Positions 1 through 10,794 of a DNA stretch of 64,000 nt are shown piece by piece. The notes under the pieces are model-generated. The model was not told the DNA's origin. It did not search any database and worked only from the letters and a program-made list of their open reading frames with translations. Positions within the stretch are counted from its first letter, which is position 1. Each line of letters opens with the position of its first letter. The stretch is from assembly GCA_033182465.1 (NCBI GenBank), contig CP137330.1, forward strand, positions 930,001-994,000, in the 5' to 3' direction. The DNA is from Sanghuangporus weigelae (lineage: Eukaryota; Basidiomycota; Agaricomycetes; Hymenochaetales; Hymenochaetaceae). A program made the position numbers and the translations under genes.

Positions 1-390
1 GAAATCGGAGACTGAATTGTCGCGACTCCGACGCGTCGAATACACGTGCCGATTCATGGACCATCCTCCCGCTCTTTCTGACTCGACATGGTTTCCATGC
101 CTATTTCAAGCATGCGCGTCGGGGCCGTTGCGCAGCTTGAGTCGCGAGCGAGAATGTGGATGAGATGAGTCAACGACACCATCAAGACAACTTTGGATCA
201 TTGATGAGATGGCAATGCAGTCTCGTGGCTTTCCCCTAAGATGCTCTAAATCGAATAAGTCGGAATAAGTCAGTGACTGTTGGACTAGGAAACAGAGAGA
301 GACGTTGCAGGGCACTGCTGCCTGATAGGGACATGCTGTACTTAATCAAGTATCAGTGTGACCATGAGTGGGCGCTTAACTCCATGAGCA

Positions 391-400
391 TATAAATATA
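391..400 (+). promoter_or_regulatory. TATA-like box upstream of the GNAT gene
   Basis: The sequence TATAAATATA lies 87 bases before the ATG at 487. A strongly pyrimidine-rich leader (about 411-480) follows it, a usual arrangement in fungal promoters. Positions 1-390 hold only short overlapping frames and no gene I can support. Confidence 0.5.
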
Positions 401-486
401 CAATCACATCGTGCCTCGCCCTCAGCGCCTCCGCCCCCTTTCTCTCCTACTATCACATCCTCTCCCTCCTCCACCTCGACCACATC

Positions 487-3114
487 ATGACCGTGAGCGC
501 CAACAGCTCAGTCAACGATGCCGCCGACGCCTACGTGCCGGCTCGCGTCGCACTCCGGCCACTCGTCTCGAACCTGGATACAGAGCACCTCATGGACTGC
601 TGGCGCATTCTCCAGCGCTCGTCAGCTGATGCGGCCGTCCTGCCGTCATCTGCGAGTAATCTATTTGCTTTTGCTGATTCCTGCATCTACATTGCGAGTG
701 TCCATGATCTGAACTTTGCCGAGAACGCAGAAAAGAAGTCAGAGAGTGAAAGGCAGCAGGCTGAAGAGGAAGCGTTTGCTGGAGGACGTGCCGCGCTCAA
801 AGAGCTGTCCTTCTCTTCCGCGTATCGTCAAGGGAATTTAGCCAAGACTTTGCATATGGCGTTCAGTAATAATAACTCTCAGCCGCCTGCCAGCAGGTGC
901 GAAAACAATCCGCTCGGAGTGACGAACTGGCAAGCACAAGCGTCATCATCAAGCACTAGCAATATCTCTCACGCTGCCGGCAATGCAGAAGCAGATCAAT
1001 ATCGCATCACGCCGTACTACATCAACTCGCCAGACGGGAAACATCTCGCGACAGTTAATTCTGATCGTAGAGTCAGCACTCGGAACGTTGACAGCGGCGA
1101 GCTCGTAAAAGAACTTTTCGGCGATGACGACGTCTCCTCCGTTGGATTCTCTCCGGATGGGAGACGCATCGTCTTAGGCGGAGATGAAACTTCCATCTGG
1201 GATGCTACGACAGACGTTCCCCATTCCCAAGAACAGATAATTCCTGACGAACTCAATGATCTTAATAACTTTGACATGACGATTCCTGAGGAACCTCCAA
1301 TTGAGAACGTAGGGACCAATTCTAAGTCAGCACCTTCCGATCTGATTGGCATAGCCTACCTTTATACGGCATCGGACGCCGCTTCCGCTGCCTGCGAAGT
1401 TTCTCTAGGTCTGGCGCTCCTACCGCACGCGCGCGGTAGGGGATGTGGGACCGAGACGGTCCGACAACTCATCGAGCTTGCGTTTGATGAATTAAACTTT
1501 CACCGAATTTCTGCTGGCGTGATTGGTCCGAGTCTCTGCCGCGCAGCAAGACCTACAATATCCAACGCAGCATCGGGTGCGGGTGCAAAGCAGCCAAATG
1601 CACCGCTGTTGTCGGGAACCATTGCGGAAACGGAAGCTGCCTTGCGAATGTTCGTCGCGCTCGGGTTCACGCTCGAGGGAACGAGGCGGCGCGCAATACC
1701 TGACATAGAGGACAACGGCGTGTGGCGCGACGCGCATTATCTCGCATTGCTGGACACGGATTGGTTTATGCTTCGTGCACGCCAGAATGCTAAGGGTGTA
1801 AACCCCAAGAATCGGCGGACTCGGTGGGATGAAATGCTTGCTCGCCATCAACTCGAGACAGATGCCCTCATCAGTGCTGAGTCCCGCATGAAGCGGAGTG
1901 CGAGTACCGAGACGCTCCGACCGGGTGCTCAGACTAACGGAGCTGCGATTGGAATTAATCTTGCGCCGTCTAGTGTTAGTGGCAGCTCTGCACCAAGTGA
2001 GGTCGCTAGTGGGAGTGGTGCAGGAATGGAACGCGGAAAGGACCAGGGACGGGAAGGACTCTTTTCATCCGCTCGCACGTCTAGCAACCCCTTTTCCTCT
2101 TTCTTGTCCGTCTCCTCATCTTCACCAAATTTCTTCCCATCCGATCATCTTGCTGCGCGCGTCCTCCAACCTCGACGCAAGCTAACATTTACCTTTGGTG
2201 GAGACAGCGAAAGCGCGAGCCAGGCTCCGACTGACGTCGGAGACACGGACCTTCGTTCTGATAACGAGGAACTCTTGATTGATTTTGACGAAGCGCACGA
2301 GAAGGTCGAGGACTTCCTGCGCAAGAACCCTGCGCCGGGGCCTCCCCCGTCCGAAGCTGGAACGAACTTGGACTCGGAGGCGGATTCGGCGTCGGCGTCG
2401 GCGTCTGACTTTGAGTCATGTGCTGATCCTGACGAGTTGGATTTGCTGGGTGGTGGTGGTAATACAAAGGGGAAAGGCAAGGCGAAGGAAGTTGACCCGC
2501 TTGTGCAGGATGTGAGTCAGGGGTGGATCCATTCGCTATCCGCTGGAGCAAGTATCCCGGCTACGAATTTAGACATCCCAAGGCAGAAGGAACCGTCCAC
2601 CTCGGTCTCTCCTCCTGACGAGTCAGAAGCAGAAGAACAGCAGGCTAGGAAGAAACGCCGATTCTCGAATGGCGTGAAACCAGAGCAGGACAGGACGACG
2701 AGATCCAAGGATTGTGTAATTGCTCCCGGTATGCTCCCACCGACTAGCACCGGTACCTTGCACGGTGCTTCTCGTCCGTTCGGCTTTAGTTTCAACAGTT
2801 CCGGGTTTAGCTTCAACCCTCCGAGACTCGTATCCAGTCCAACAGACGCGGAGGCAGGACAGGTCGCAGATACTTCGTCCTCCTCGCATCATCAGCCTGC
2901 GAGCGCAAACGCGGAACTCCACCGTTTCCCCAAATCAGACCAAATCGCCGACGCAGACTCGGAAATGTCAGATGCAGAGAGCGTAAGAACAGCGTCGACT
3001 TGGGATGTCGTGTCAAGCGCCAGCGCCCCACGCTCGCCCTCGCCGACTACGTCCCTCTCGAGCGGGACAGGCTCGTTGAGCTTGCAGAGCGCTAGCGAGA
3101 GTGAAGATGAATGA
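487..3114 (+). CDS. GNAT-family N-acetyltransferase with embedded WD40-like segment, intronless
   Basis: The reading frame is 875 codons without an intron, and the ATG at 487 follows a TATA-like box and pyrimidine-rich leader. The acetyltransferase fold is split. An N-terminal piece at residues ~18-110 is followed by a ~175-residue insert, then the acetyl-CoA-binding motif at ~286-355 with RGRGCGTETV, then the C-terminal part at ~375-428 (ALRMFVALGFTLEGTRRR). Between them, at about residues 172-245, are two WD40-like strands (INSPDGKHLATV and VGFSPDGRRIVLGGD, ending SIWDATTD). The last ~440 residues are acidic, Ser-rich and probably disordered, with a basic KKRR cluster near residue 720 that could be a nuclear signal. 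Members of this family acetylate small molecules or protein N-termini; the substrate here is not predictable. The WD40 piece is too short to form a propeller and may be an insertion. Confidence 0.8.
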   Translation: MTVSANSSVNDAADAYVPARVALRPLVSNLDTEHLMDCWRILQRSSADAAVLPSSASNLFAFADSCIYIASVHDLNFAENAEKKSESERQQAEEEAFAGGRAALKELSFSSAYRQGNLAKTLHMAFSNNNSQPPASRCENNPLGVTNWQAQASSSSTSNISHAAGNAEADQYRITPYYINSPDGKHLATVNSDRRVSTRNVDSGELVKELFGDDDVSSVGFSPDGRRIVLGGDETSIWDATTDVPHSQEQIIPDELNDLNNFDMTIPEEPPIENVGTNSKSAPSDLIGIAYLYTASDAASAACEVSLGLALLPHARGRGCGTETVRQLIELAFDELNFHRISAGVIGPSLCRAARPTISNAASGAGAKQPNAPLLSGTIAETEAALRMFVALGFTLEGTRRRAIPDIEDNGVWRDAHYLALLDTDWFMLRARQNAKGVNPKNRRTRWDEMLARHQLETDALISAESRMKRSASTETLRPGAQTNGAAIGINLAPSSVSGSSAPSEVASGSGAGMERGKDQGREGLFSSARTSSNPFSSFLSVSSSSPNFFPSDHLAARVLQPRRKLTFTFGGDSESASQAPTDVGDTDLRSDNEELLIDFDEAHEKVEDFLRKNPAPGPPPSEAGTNLDSEADSASASASDFESCADPDELDLLGGGGNTKGKGKAKEVDPLVQDVSQGWIHSLSAGASIPATNLDIPRQKEPSTSVSPPDESEAEEQQARKKRRFSNGVKPEQDRTTRSKDCVIAPGMLPPTSTGTLHGASRPFGFSFNSSGFSFNPPRLVSSPTDAEAGQVADTSSSSHHQPASANAELHRFPKSDQIADADSEMSDAESVRTASTWDVVSSASAPRSPSPTTSLSSGTGSLSLQSASESEDE

Positions 3115-3727
3115 TTTAGATACCTCGGATGGCGACGTCGCTGATTGTTTTTTCAGCCATCTCATTTTGTGAGTAGTGTGCATCGTTCGATCGTAGTGTT
3201 TACTTTAGGACAATTGCTAATTTACTTTTCCTCTTTTCTATTCGCTCTTCAAAGTAGAAGACGATCTGAACGACGCGGAATTACATACATATTTTCATTT
3301 CCATCTGACCCCTGTGCTTTCTCGCGTTCCTGCCTGCTTTCCGCTTCTTTCAGCTCTCCCCAACATACTTCATAACCACATCAGTTCAGCCTCATCATTC
3401 TTATATGTAGAATAATAATTTGGAAGGAAGGTTGCATTTCCGATATCCAAATCACTCATTCACGTCCTCATGTCATCTCTTTTTTCTTTCCTTTTCTTTT
3501 TTCATAGTGCTGTATCATCTCATCTTGTATCTCCTCGCTTCCAGAGCTATATGTACGCAATATTTCTCAATCAACAATGTCGAATATTAAAAGCAGTGTA
3601 GATCAACAATAGATACACGTCGACAACATCAGCGCAGTACGGATACGTGCACGGACTATGTAGCATCGACTGCTCGAGATACTCCCTCCTAGATCATTAC
3701 ATCACAACCAATCCTATCCAACTAGCT
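3115..3727. other. Convergent intergenic region, 3' ends of two genes
   Basis: This holds the 3' flanks of the GNAT gene (+) and NAA15 (-). It is T-rich in its first half, with stretches such as TTTTTTCTTTCC near 3480. I see no gene in it. Confidence 0.6.
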
Positions 3728-6700
3728 CTAGGGGGCAACAACCCCATCCTTCGGCGTCTCTTGCACTATGGCAGGTTCACTATTCTCGATAGCCTTCTGC
3801 CGCCGCGCACGAGCCTCGGCGTGAAGCTTCGCGAGTTCCTCTGGCGCTTTGAATACGGTCGAAAGCTCGAACCGCTTATCGCACGCTTCGCGGAACTCGT
3901 CCTTTCGGGCTGAGTTTATGGATGAGAGGAAGTCGAGGGCTTTTTGTGCGGTCTGTGTTAGGTTTAAGTTATGAGCATCCGAGGAAAGATGAATGAAAGA
4001 GGAGATAAGGAAGAATACCTTTATATCGACGTTGCTCTCAGGAGTGAGCACGCCGAAGACCGTGCTCTCCACCTCATCCAGGGGCGCACGCAGAAGCTGC
4101 AGGACTTGCGCCGAGGCAAGCGTTGCGAGCGCGGACGTCGAATGCCGCTGCAGGTATTGCGAATTGAATGTTTCAGGAGTGAGCTCCGACGAGAATAGTG
4201 TGGACAATGCAGAGGAGACGACGGCGTCGAGTGGCTTTGCGAGAGGTTCAGGAAGGGCTGATACTGAATAGAATCGATGTCAGGGTGCGAATAGATGATG
4301 GATGAGTAATGAAGGACGAACCTCGCTGCTTGAAGTCAACGATGCGTAAGTGCAGCTCTGGTTCTTCCGGATCTATAGCGTGGGCCGCGAGTAGGGCTCT
4401 TGAAGCTTGCACGTACTTTTCTGAGAACAGATAGTTAGTCCGACGATACAGTGTCAAACGAGTCTGAAGTCACTCACTTCGTCGGACTGAGACATCGTAA
4501 ATCGCAACACACACGTCAACCCGTTCTAAAGGATGCAAAGCAAGAGATTTTAACATTTTCCATCCACGTTCTAAGCCATCTGTTGCGGCGAGTGCTTTCG
4601 AGCCATCGGGATCCTCATCCTTCGATGTAGGAGGCTCGAGTCCCTTATCTTCATGTGATGAGGCATTCGTCTCTGTCGGACAAACGTCAGTCTAATCAGG
4701 AGAAAACAGATGAACGATGAGGTTAATTCTTGCATACGCTTTTTGGCTTCTTCCTGATGCTTCAACGCAGCCTTCTTAGCCTTCTTTTGCGCCTTCTTCT
4801 CAGCCTCGGATAAGCCTATCATCCGTTAAATACCCTCCCAGAACAAATCGAAAGAGGATAGAAATACCTGCTGATGACAAGCCCGCAAGTTTGGGATTAT
4901 CATGAACTCGTACATATATCTTATGAGAAAGTTCAGCAGCTATATAATCTGGTCGTATACAATAAACTTACTCGAGAGATTTCTAGTATCGCATGCACAA
5001 GTGACGGGTGGCGGTACAAACCATCTTCCCATTGCAGCAGTCTAGAGCATGGTACCAATAGTCAGAGGTTGGCCAGGCAATTACAGCGTGGAGGCAAACA
5101 TACTTGAAATAAGCACCGATCGTGAAGCGCCTGAGCGAATAGAAGTGGAAATCATATTGATCGTGGTCATAGTCGTCGAATACCTTCGTACGCATCAGAA
5201 AACATATTGCTTTACTATGATTTTGGGCGTGAGGCTCACTTTTTGTATCGCCAGATACTTCTTCAATGCTGGTCCAAGTTTCCCGAGCCGGTTCTGACAG
5301 TTTGCCTCCTCGGTAAGATATAGTAATGACTGCATCTCTTCGAGGTCAGCGCCAGGCGATGGCGCATCTTTCTAGACAGTTACATTAATAAACCGAGCCA
5401 AATTGATGGCGAACCATCCAGGCAAGAAACTCACTTTGGTGAACAAACCAAGGAGTGTCTGCGCTTCTTCAGATAAGCCTGCTCGTAGGTGATATTTGGC
5501 GCTCTTCGTATTAAGGAAACGATCCTGCAGATCCAGAAGTCGTGCATCCTCAGCATACTGTACAGCACCGACGAGGTCGCCCGCGCGCTCAAGTAGTCGT
5601 GCTTTACACGTATAGAGCTCCGGAAGTGTAGGGGTATGGTTGACAGCCTCGTCGACTAAGGGAAGTGCTTTAGAAAACTGCCGAAGGTAAGAGTAATGTT
5701 GAGCAAGGAAGTATAGAATCCATAGGTAAGTCGTCGGTGATGATTCTGCGTGAGCGGCAGCGTCACCGTTGACAGCGGGAGCAGTTGAAGATGATGACTC
5801 TTCTTTTCTCAGACCTTCTGCTATCTCCTCAATTGCGAGTCGTTTGACTGGGTCGGAGTACAAGCTTTTTATGTCGGAGAAGAGCGACGGCACACCTCTT
5901 CTGAGGCCATCTAGGAGGTATGCTCTGGCTCGTTCTTTGAAGTCATAACCTAATAGCAGAAATTATTACTATTCGGAAGATTTTATCAGAAGAGCGTGTG
6001 GGCTTGCCTATCGCCACAGTCAGAGCTATTCTGTGAGGCGAAGCTGCTCGCGAGTGTTGTTCTGAGAATTGTTGTAGAGATTGTAAAATAGCGTCACGAT
6101 TCTCGTCCGTTACATTATCTACATCTGGTTCAAAGATTTTTCTGAAGGTAAAGAAAGGGTGCTTACCTAGTGATATGCCCTTGTTATTGAAGAAACCTCT
6201 ATAATAGCCGTAGCAGTCGGAGTTCTTTTCTATTAGAGAGCGCCAGACATCCTCAGCTTCCGGAGACTTAAGTTTAGACAACAGTCTGGCTGCAGTGAGT
6301 CACCCCTTCAGAGACCATATGTTACAGTAGAATACCAATTTTTCTTACCTCGTGTTTCCATGACGGCAGTACGATCGATAATCACTCTTGATTTGGCGCT
6401 GTTATCGAGTTTCTGAAGAGCCTCGTTGAGCTCTCCTAACTCTTCCATTACCCGAACATGATACAGCGTCAGCTCAGAGTGTTCGAAATCGTAGTCCGGT
6501 ACGTTCTAGACTTGAAGTATATGTAAACAATTCAGCTTAGAAAAGTGATAATTTACTCACCTTCAAAACCTCTACATACTTATCCAACAATTTCTTCGCG
6601 GCCGCCAAGTTCCCGTTCAGATGGTACGCCACAGCCAAAGATATCCAACTTTTCCTCGCATTTGGTTTAAGCTTCAGTATTAGTTCTCGGGTATCTTGCA

Positions 6701-7224
6701 GGGCATTGAAATGTCGTAATTGCGTCTGTAGGTTGGCGGCGTCATTCAGTAAGTTGAGATTCTCCTACGGTCCGATCAGCTTACTCATTCAACGGCAGGA
6801 GTGAAGACATCTCGTGCGTACGTACTTTATCGCATTTCAAGGCTTGTGTATAAGACTTGAGAGCACCTTCGTAGTCTCTCTCAGCCTTCTGGATGAGCCC
6901 GTGTACATGCCAGACAATATGTGATGTGATGTCTAGTCGAATGCCCTTCTTGACAAGTTCCAAGCCCTCTTCTCGTCTTCCCATATGGGTAATGATAAGG
7001 CCCTTCATACAGAGAGTTTCTGGGCAATAAACGAGTCTTTGTTTGTGATCCCATCTAATCAAGTATGTATGTCGCCACGCACCTCCATGGTCAGGAACTT
7101 TTTTGAGGATCTGGTCTGCGGTCTTGACACCCTTCTTGAGTTGTTTTGTTTCATATAATTGAAGCAACTCTTTGAACAAAGAGCTCTCTTTTGACGGCAA
7201 TACTTTCTTCTGAGGGGGTGCCAT
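3728..7224 (-). CDS. NAA15: N-terminal acetyltransferase A auxiliary subunit, NAA15/Nat1
   Basis: This is the TPR scaffold of the NatA complex, which binds the catalytic subunit NAA10 and docks it on the ribosome so that nascent chains are acetylated on Ser, Ala, Thr, Gly, Val or Cys after Met removal. The N-terminus MAPPQKKVLPSKESSLFKEL and the following ETKQLKKGVKTADQILKK are characteristic of the family. TPR helices follow through the middle (ALKSYTQALKCDK; LPLVDEAVNHTPTLPELYTC). A Lys/Ala-rich stretch (EAEKKAQKKAKKAALKHQEE, near 4760) is the conserved basic linker. The C-terminus lies near 3728 after an exon at 3728-3950. At least ten introns interrupt the gene, so exon edges are approximate. 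The ATG at 7224 is preceded by stops in frame. It converges with the GNAT gene at 487-3114. Confidence 0.92.
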
Positions 7225-7347
7225 GACCGCTAATCAGCTGAGTGAATGTGCTGAAGTGAGTGTACTGCAATTGCACGCGCGCCAACCTGAAATTATAGGT
7301 GTTGGACAAGGCGACGATCAGTTGCCAAATTGGACTCTAGCTTGTCC

Positions 7348-7740
7348 AGATTACAAATGAAATTTGAAATTTAGTAGACAAAGAAATTACAAGTAAAGTC
7401 GTGTGAGAAATGCACAAAGAAATTTAAAATCTCATAAAGAAAAAGATGCTTGCATTTCTCCACGTGCAATATTTTAAATTATCCCAAGGAAGGAATTTGA
7501 AGTTTCTTTTGTGATCTTGTCAAGGAAGAAATAACTTGTGCGGTCAATGAAAGTTATTTCTTTCTTGACAAGATCACAAAAGAAACTTCAAATTCCTTCC
7601 TTGGGATAATTTAAAATATTGCACGTGGAGAAATGCAAGCATCTTTTTCTTTATGAGATTTTAAATTTCTTTGTGCATTTCTCACACGACTTTACTTGTA
7701 ATTTCTTTGTCTACTAAATTTCAAATTTCATTTGTAATCT
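7348..7740. repeat. 393-bp near-perfect inverted repeat (foldback/MITE-like element)
   Basis: The left arm 7348-7537 and right arm 7551-7740 are each 190 bases and are reverse complements, with a single difference found by eye (near 7525 against 7563). The loop is only 13 bases (7538-7550). The arms are AT-rich and carry no reading frame. A 5-base TCTAG occurs at 7336-7340 and again at 7738-7742. It could be a target duplication, but it does not sit symmetrically on the arms. Near identity of the arms suggests a recent or conversion-maintained origin. If transcribed it would give a long double-stranded hairpin. A foldback MITE is the simplest reading. Confidence 0.9.
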
Positions 7741-8260
7741 AGTTATGAATTTATTCCGGGTCTAAATAACAGTTTGCCCGCTGTGCTTTTCTCACGGCTG
7801 GACTGACCAGGCAGGAATCTCGGAACGGAAGAAAGCCTGTTTACTAATTTTTTTAACACTCCAACAATCATTCTATTAACTGCATACAGTAATTCACCAC
7901 TACTCCAAACACCAATCTGAATTCTGTCCCTACAATTCACCACAACAAAATTTCATGAAATTAAATGCATATACATGAAGTATATTATGATGGATGTGTG
8001 CTGAATTTTTTCCAAGTAGAGAAATCAACAAAAAAAATTAATATGAAGGTGTGAAAAAAGCAGGGTAAATGTCACAAAAACCATTACTCCAAACACCACG
8101 TGACATAATGTCACGCAACACGTGGCATACCCATCAAGTTATCTGTCACAGCGGGCAATGATGCATCTCTATCTATGGCACCGGCACCGAGATAACTCCA
8201 GCACTGTAATACTGATCGTGATGCCGTCACAAGTTGTTGTTGCTCATGTAAGTATATTGT
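7741..8260. other. AT-rich spacer upstream of the deaminase gene
   Basis: No gene is supported. The 14-mer TACTCCAAACACCA occurs at 7901-7914 and again at 8085-8098. The second copy runs into a cluster of palindromic sites listed separately. Confidence 0.5.
8097..8124. promoter_or_regulatory. Two CACGTG boxes around an 8+1+8 palindrome
   Basis: CACGTG is at 8097-8102 and at 8119-8124. Between and overlapping them, CGTGACAT at 8099-8106 and ATGTCACG at 8108-8115 form a perfect inverted repeat around one base. The cluster lies about 140 bases before the ATG at 8261, where a bHLH or bZIP operator would be expected. Its function is inferred from position and symmetry only. Confidence 0.45.
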
Positions 8261-10051
8261 ATGTCAGGTACCGCCATGATTGACCTATCCGTGGCTCTCA
8301 TCGCAGCCTCAGACTCTAAAGTCTTCGGCGTCCCAGTCCAATACACGCGAGATAATTCTAGCGAATTCATCCCTAAGCTCAATCACGACAGGACAAACGT
8401 TTTGACTTATGGGACCAATGCAGCTCGACGAGCTGTCCGAGTTCATAGCGCCTTAGCAACCGTCCTCGTTTCTCAACCATCTGATGAAGTCATTGCGGTG
8501 GGAGCGGCTAGGTCCGAAGATGGGCTCCTCACGATCTACATTTCCTCGAGCGGAGAAAAATCCTCCCTCTCAACGCTCAACAAAGCACGCCTACATCTCG
8601 AGAACGTATGGGAACGTCTTGGTTCGCTTGTTGATGAGCATCCTCAACAAGGAAGCGACACACCTCAGGAACTGGAATTGTCATCCGATAAGGTCCTCGA
8701 TTTGATTCTTTGTATATATCGGCACGCTATGGGCAATGTCATCGAACGCTTTAAGAAAGGCGACGAATTAGGAGTCAGGGGGTTTATTACCGAAGCTATT
8801 GGTGCTCCCTCAGTGTATGTCAAGGAGGAGGCACCGAAAAGCCGAGAAAAAGCTTACATCCTTCGTTCTGAGCTGGATATGTTGGAATCCCTCCAGACCG
8901 TGCTTATCGTACTCAGTGCCTATCAGGAGAAACGTTCCGAAGAAAACCTCAAGAACTTCATTGCTACTACCGATGCAGTTTGCGAGGAAGTCGATGCATT
9001 AGGGGACTCTGTTTGGAGCGAAACGTCTGAATCTCTGTTTAGCAGATGCGATCAGCTTAGTGAGTGAGTTTTTTTGTCTCTAACGACATAAATCCGATCC
9101 CCTTCCTCGCAGTGAAAGAAAGAATTAACACAAAACTCACGAAACCGGCTGCATTTGCGCGGTTCTGGAAGAAAGCATTCGCACTCCATCACGCCATCAA
9201 ACAAGTTTTATACCTCACGGCGTTTTCTACGATGCGCAGTCAGCTCAAGGGCCCCTTCGCTGTTGAAATTGTTCCGCCACGAGATGGTCCCTTTCAGTAC
9301 GATCTCTCAGATGATACCTTCCGTGCCGTCTTCGGTCGAGTTCCACATGGTAGTATAACAAGACTTAAGCCTCACGAGAGTTTGACTGGCTTAGCTATCC
9401 AGTCCGACTCGTCAAGTGGATCACCGATGGACATCAGCTCTGAGGAATCTTCAAATCGGTCGACCGGATCATCTGAATCAGAGAATCCGCAATACACCTA
9501 CGATAAGTTTATTGCTCGTTATTGCGCGAAGAGGTCGCTGCGAGAATGCAAGACGGTCCACGTTCATTGCGAATTGGCACTCTTGACATACTTCTTAACG
9601 GAGAAGATTGACGCTTATGGGTTTATTGCTGTCTCGAAGCTCTGTTGCCTGGGCTGCTGGTTCTATTTCCTCGCGCATAATGAAGTTGCGGAGAGGAATG
9701 GAGAACGTTTGTACCATGTCCTCGGAACACATTCAAAAGCGTATTACGGGTGGATAAAGTCTACACTCGATGCCACTTCGGATCAAGAGATCGAAGGTGC
9801 TCTGAGTAATAATGCAGAAATTCATTTCGCATCAATAAAGAAACAATTCGAGCCGCGAAAATGGTCAGACAGTACTACCGCGTCCAGCGGTGTGGTAAAG
9901 ATCAGAGCGCTTGCTCAATACATGGAGCCATCTGGCGGAAAGAAAGGTACGAATTGTACCATTTGGCGCTGAAATCAGATCTGATGACTTCTTGCTTTTT
10001 TATGCAGGATTTTTACGGGATATGAGGAGGATGAACTTGCTGCAGGAATGA
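8261..10051 (+). CDS. OTT_1508-like cytidine-deaminase-fold protein (predicted nucleic-acid deaminase)
   Basis: My model joins 8261-9059, 9113-9946 and 10008-10051 and gives 558 residues in frame, with GTGAGT and GTACGA donors and CAG acceptors. The deaminase signature is a zinc-binding pair: His418-Cys-Glu420 in VHVHCELALLTYF, and Cys445-Leu-Gly-Cys448 in SKLCCLGCWFYF. This HxE...CxxC order, with SK before the cysteines, matches the fungal OTT_1508-like family (from memory, PF14441), which was proposed to descend from bacterial polymorphic-toxin deaminases and to act on nucleic acids. The catalytic residues look intact. The ~400 residues before the core are mostly helical without a recognised domain and carry a Ser-rich acidic stretch at residues ~365-390. 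No signal peptide is seen, so the protein is probably intracellular. A metabolic cytidine deaminase would be far shorter. Confidence 0.72.
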
Positions 10052-10794
10052 ACCCAGATCTCTAGATCTGGGTGTTTCGGGTATTACTTGAATTTCGGTT
10101 GTCGGGTAGATATGTTTTCTGTAATTTGCGAGTTGAATGGATTGGATTCTTTCCCTTACCCTTGATTGAAGACAGCTCGGAGTCTGGGCGTTATGGGAAA
10201 CTCGAGGCTGATAGTATCTCGGCGGCTTCGACGTTACGCCATCGCCCTCATTTCATATCTATCAATCCCTTCATACTTTGAAGCTATCGAAATTTTGTAT
10301 TAAATTTTGATCTAGTCAACTAGATTGTCTTGTCTCTAAATATCACAATCTGTTTATCTTTCTGTTTATGAGGAGAATCGGTTAGTGGAAAAGCAGGGCC
10401 TAAAGTTTGGACGGACATCGACGCGGCGCAACACATCAGCCAAATTTAATGTCGAATAGGCTCCATAATGTGACATCTCATCTTGCACAACGAATGCTGC
10501 TAGTGATTCGGAATACGGCTAGGTCAAGACAGACGTCCGTCGACACCACATCATTGAATGCGGAACTTTTATGCGACATCGTCAGTTGTCACTGCCTCGC
10601 CCTGCAGACGAGCCGAGAATGCCGGACTTAGCATTTCTGGCCACATCTCTGTACAGACGTAAGAAAAAAATACATCATTTTTTCATTTCTGTTGCTTCGA
10701 CGTATCGTATGTTACACGCGATTTTAGTACAGACCGCATAAAACGACAGAGCAGGTGGAAATACGAAACATTTGACGATCCCCATCATAAGCAC
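10052..10794. other. Convergent intergenic region
   Basis: These are the 3' flanks of the deaminase gene (+) and the LanC-like gene (-). Short open frames occur, but none has a recognisable product or good splice context. Confidence 0.5.
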
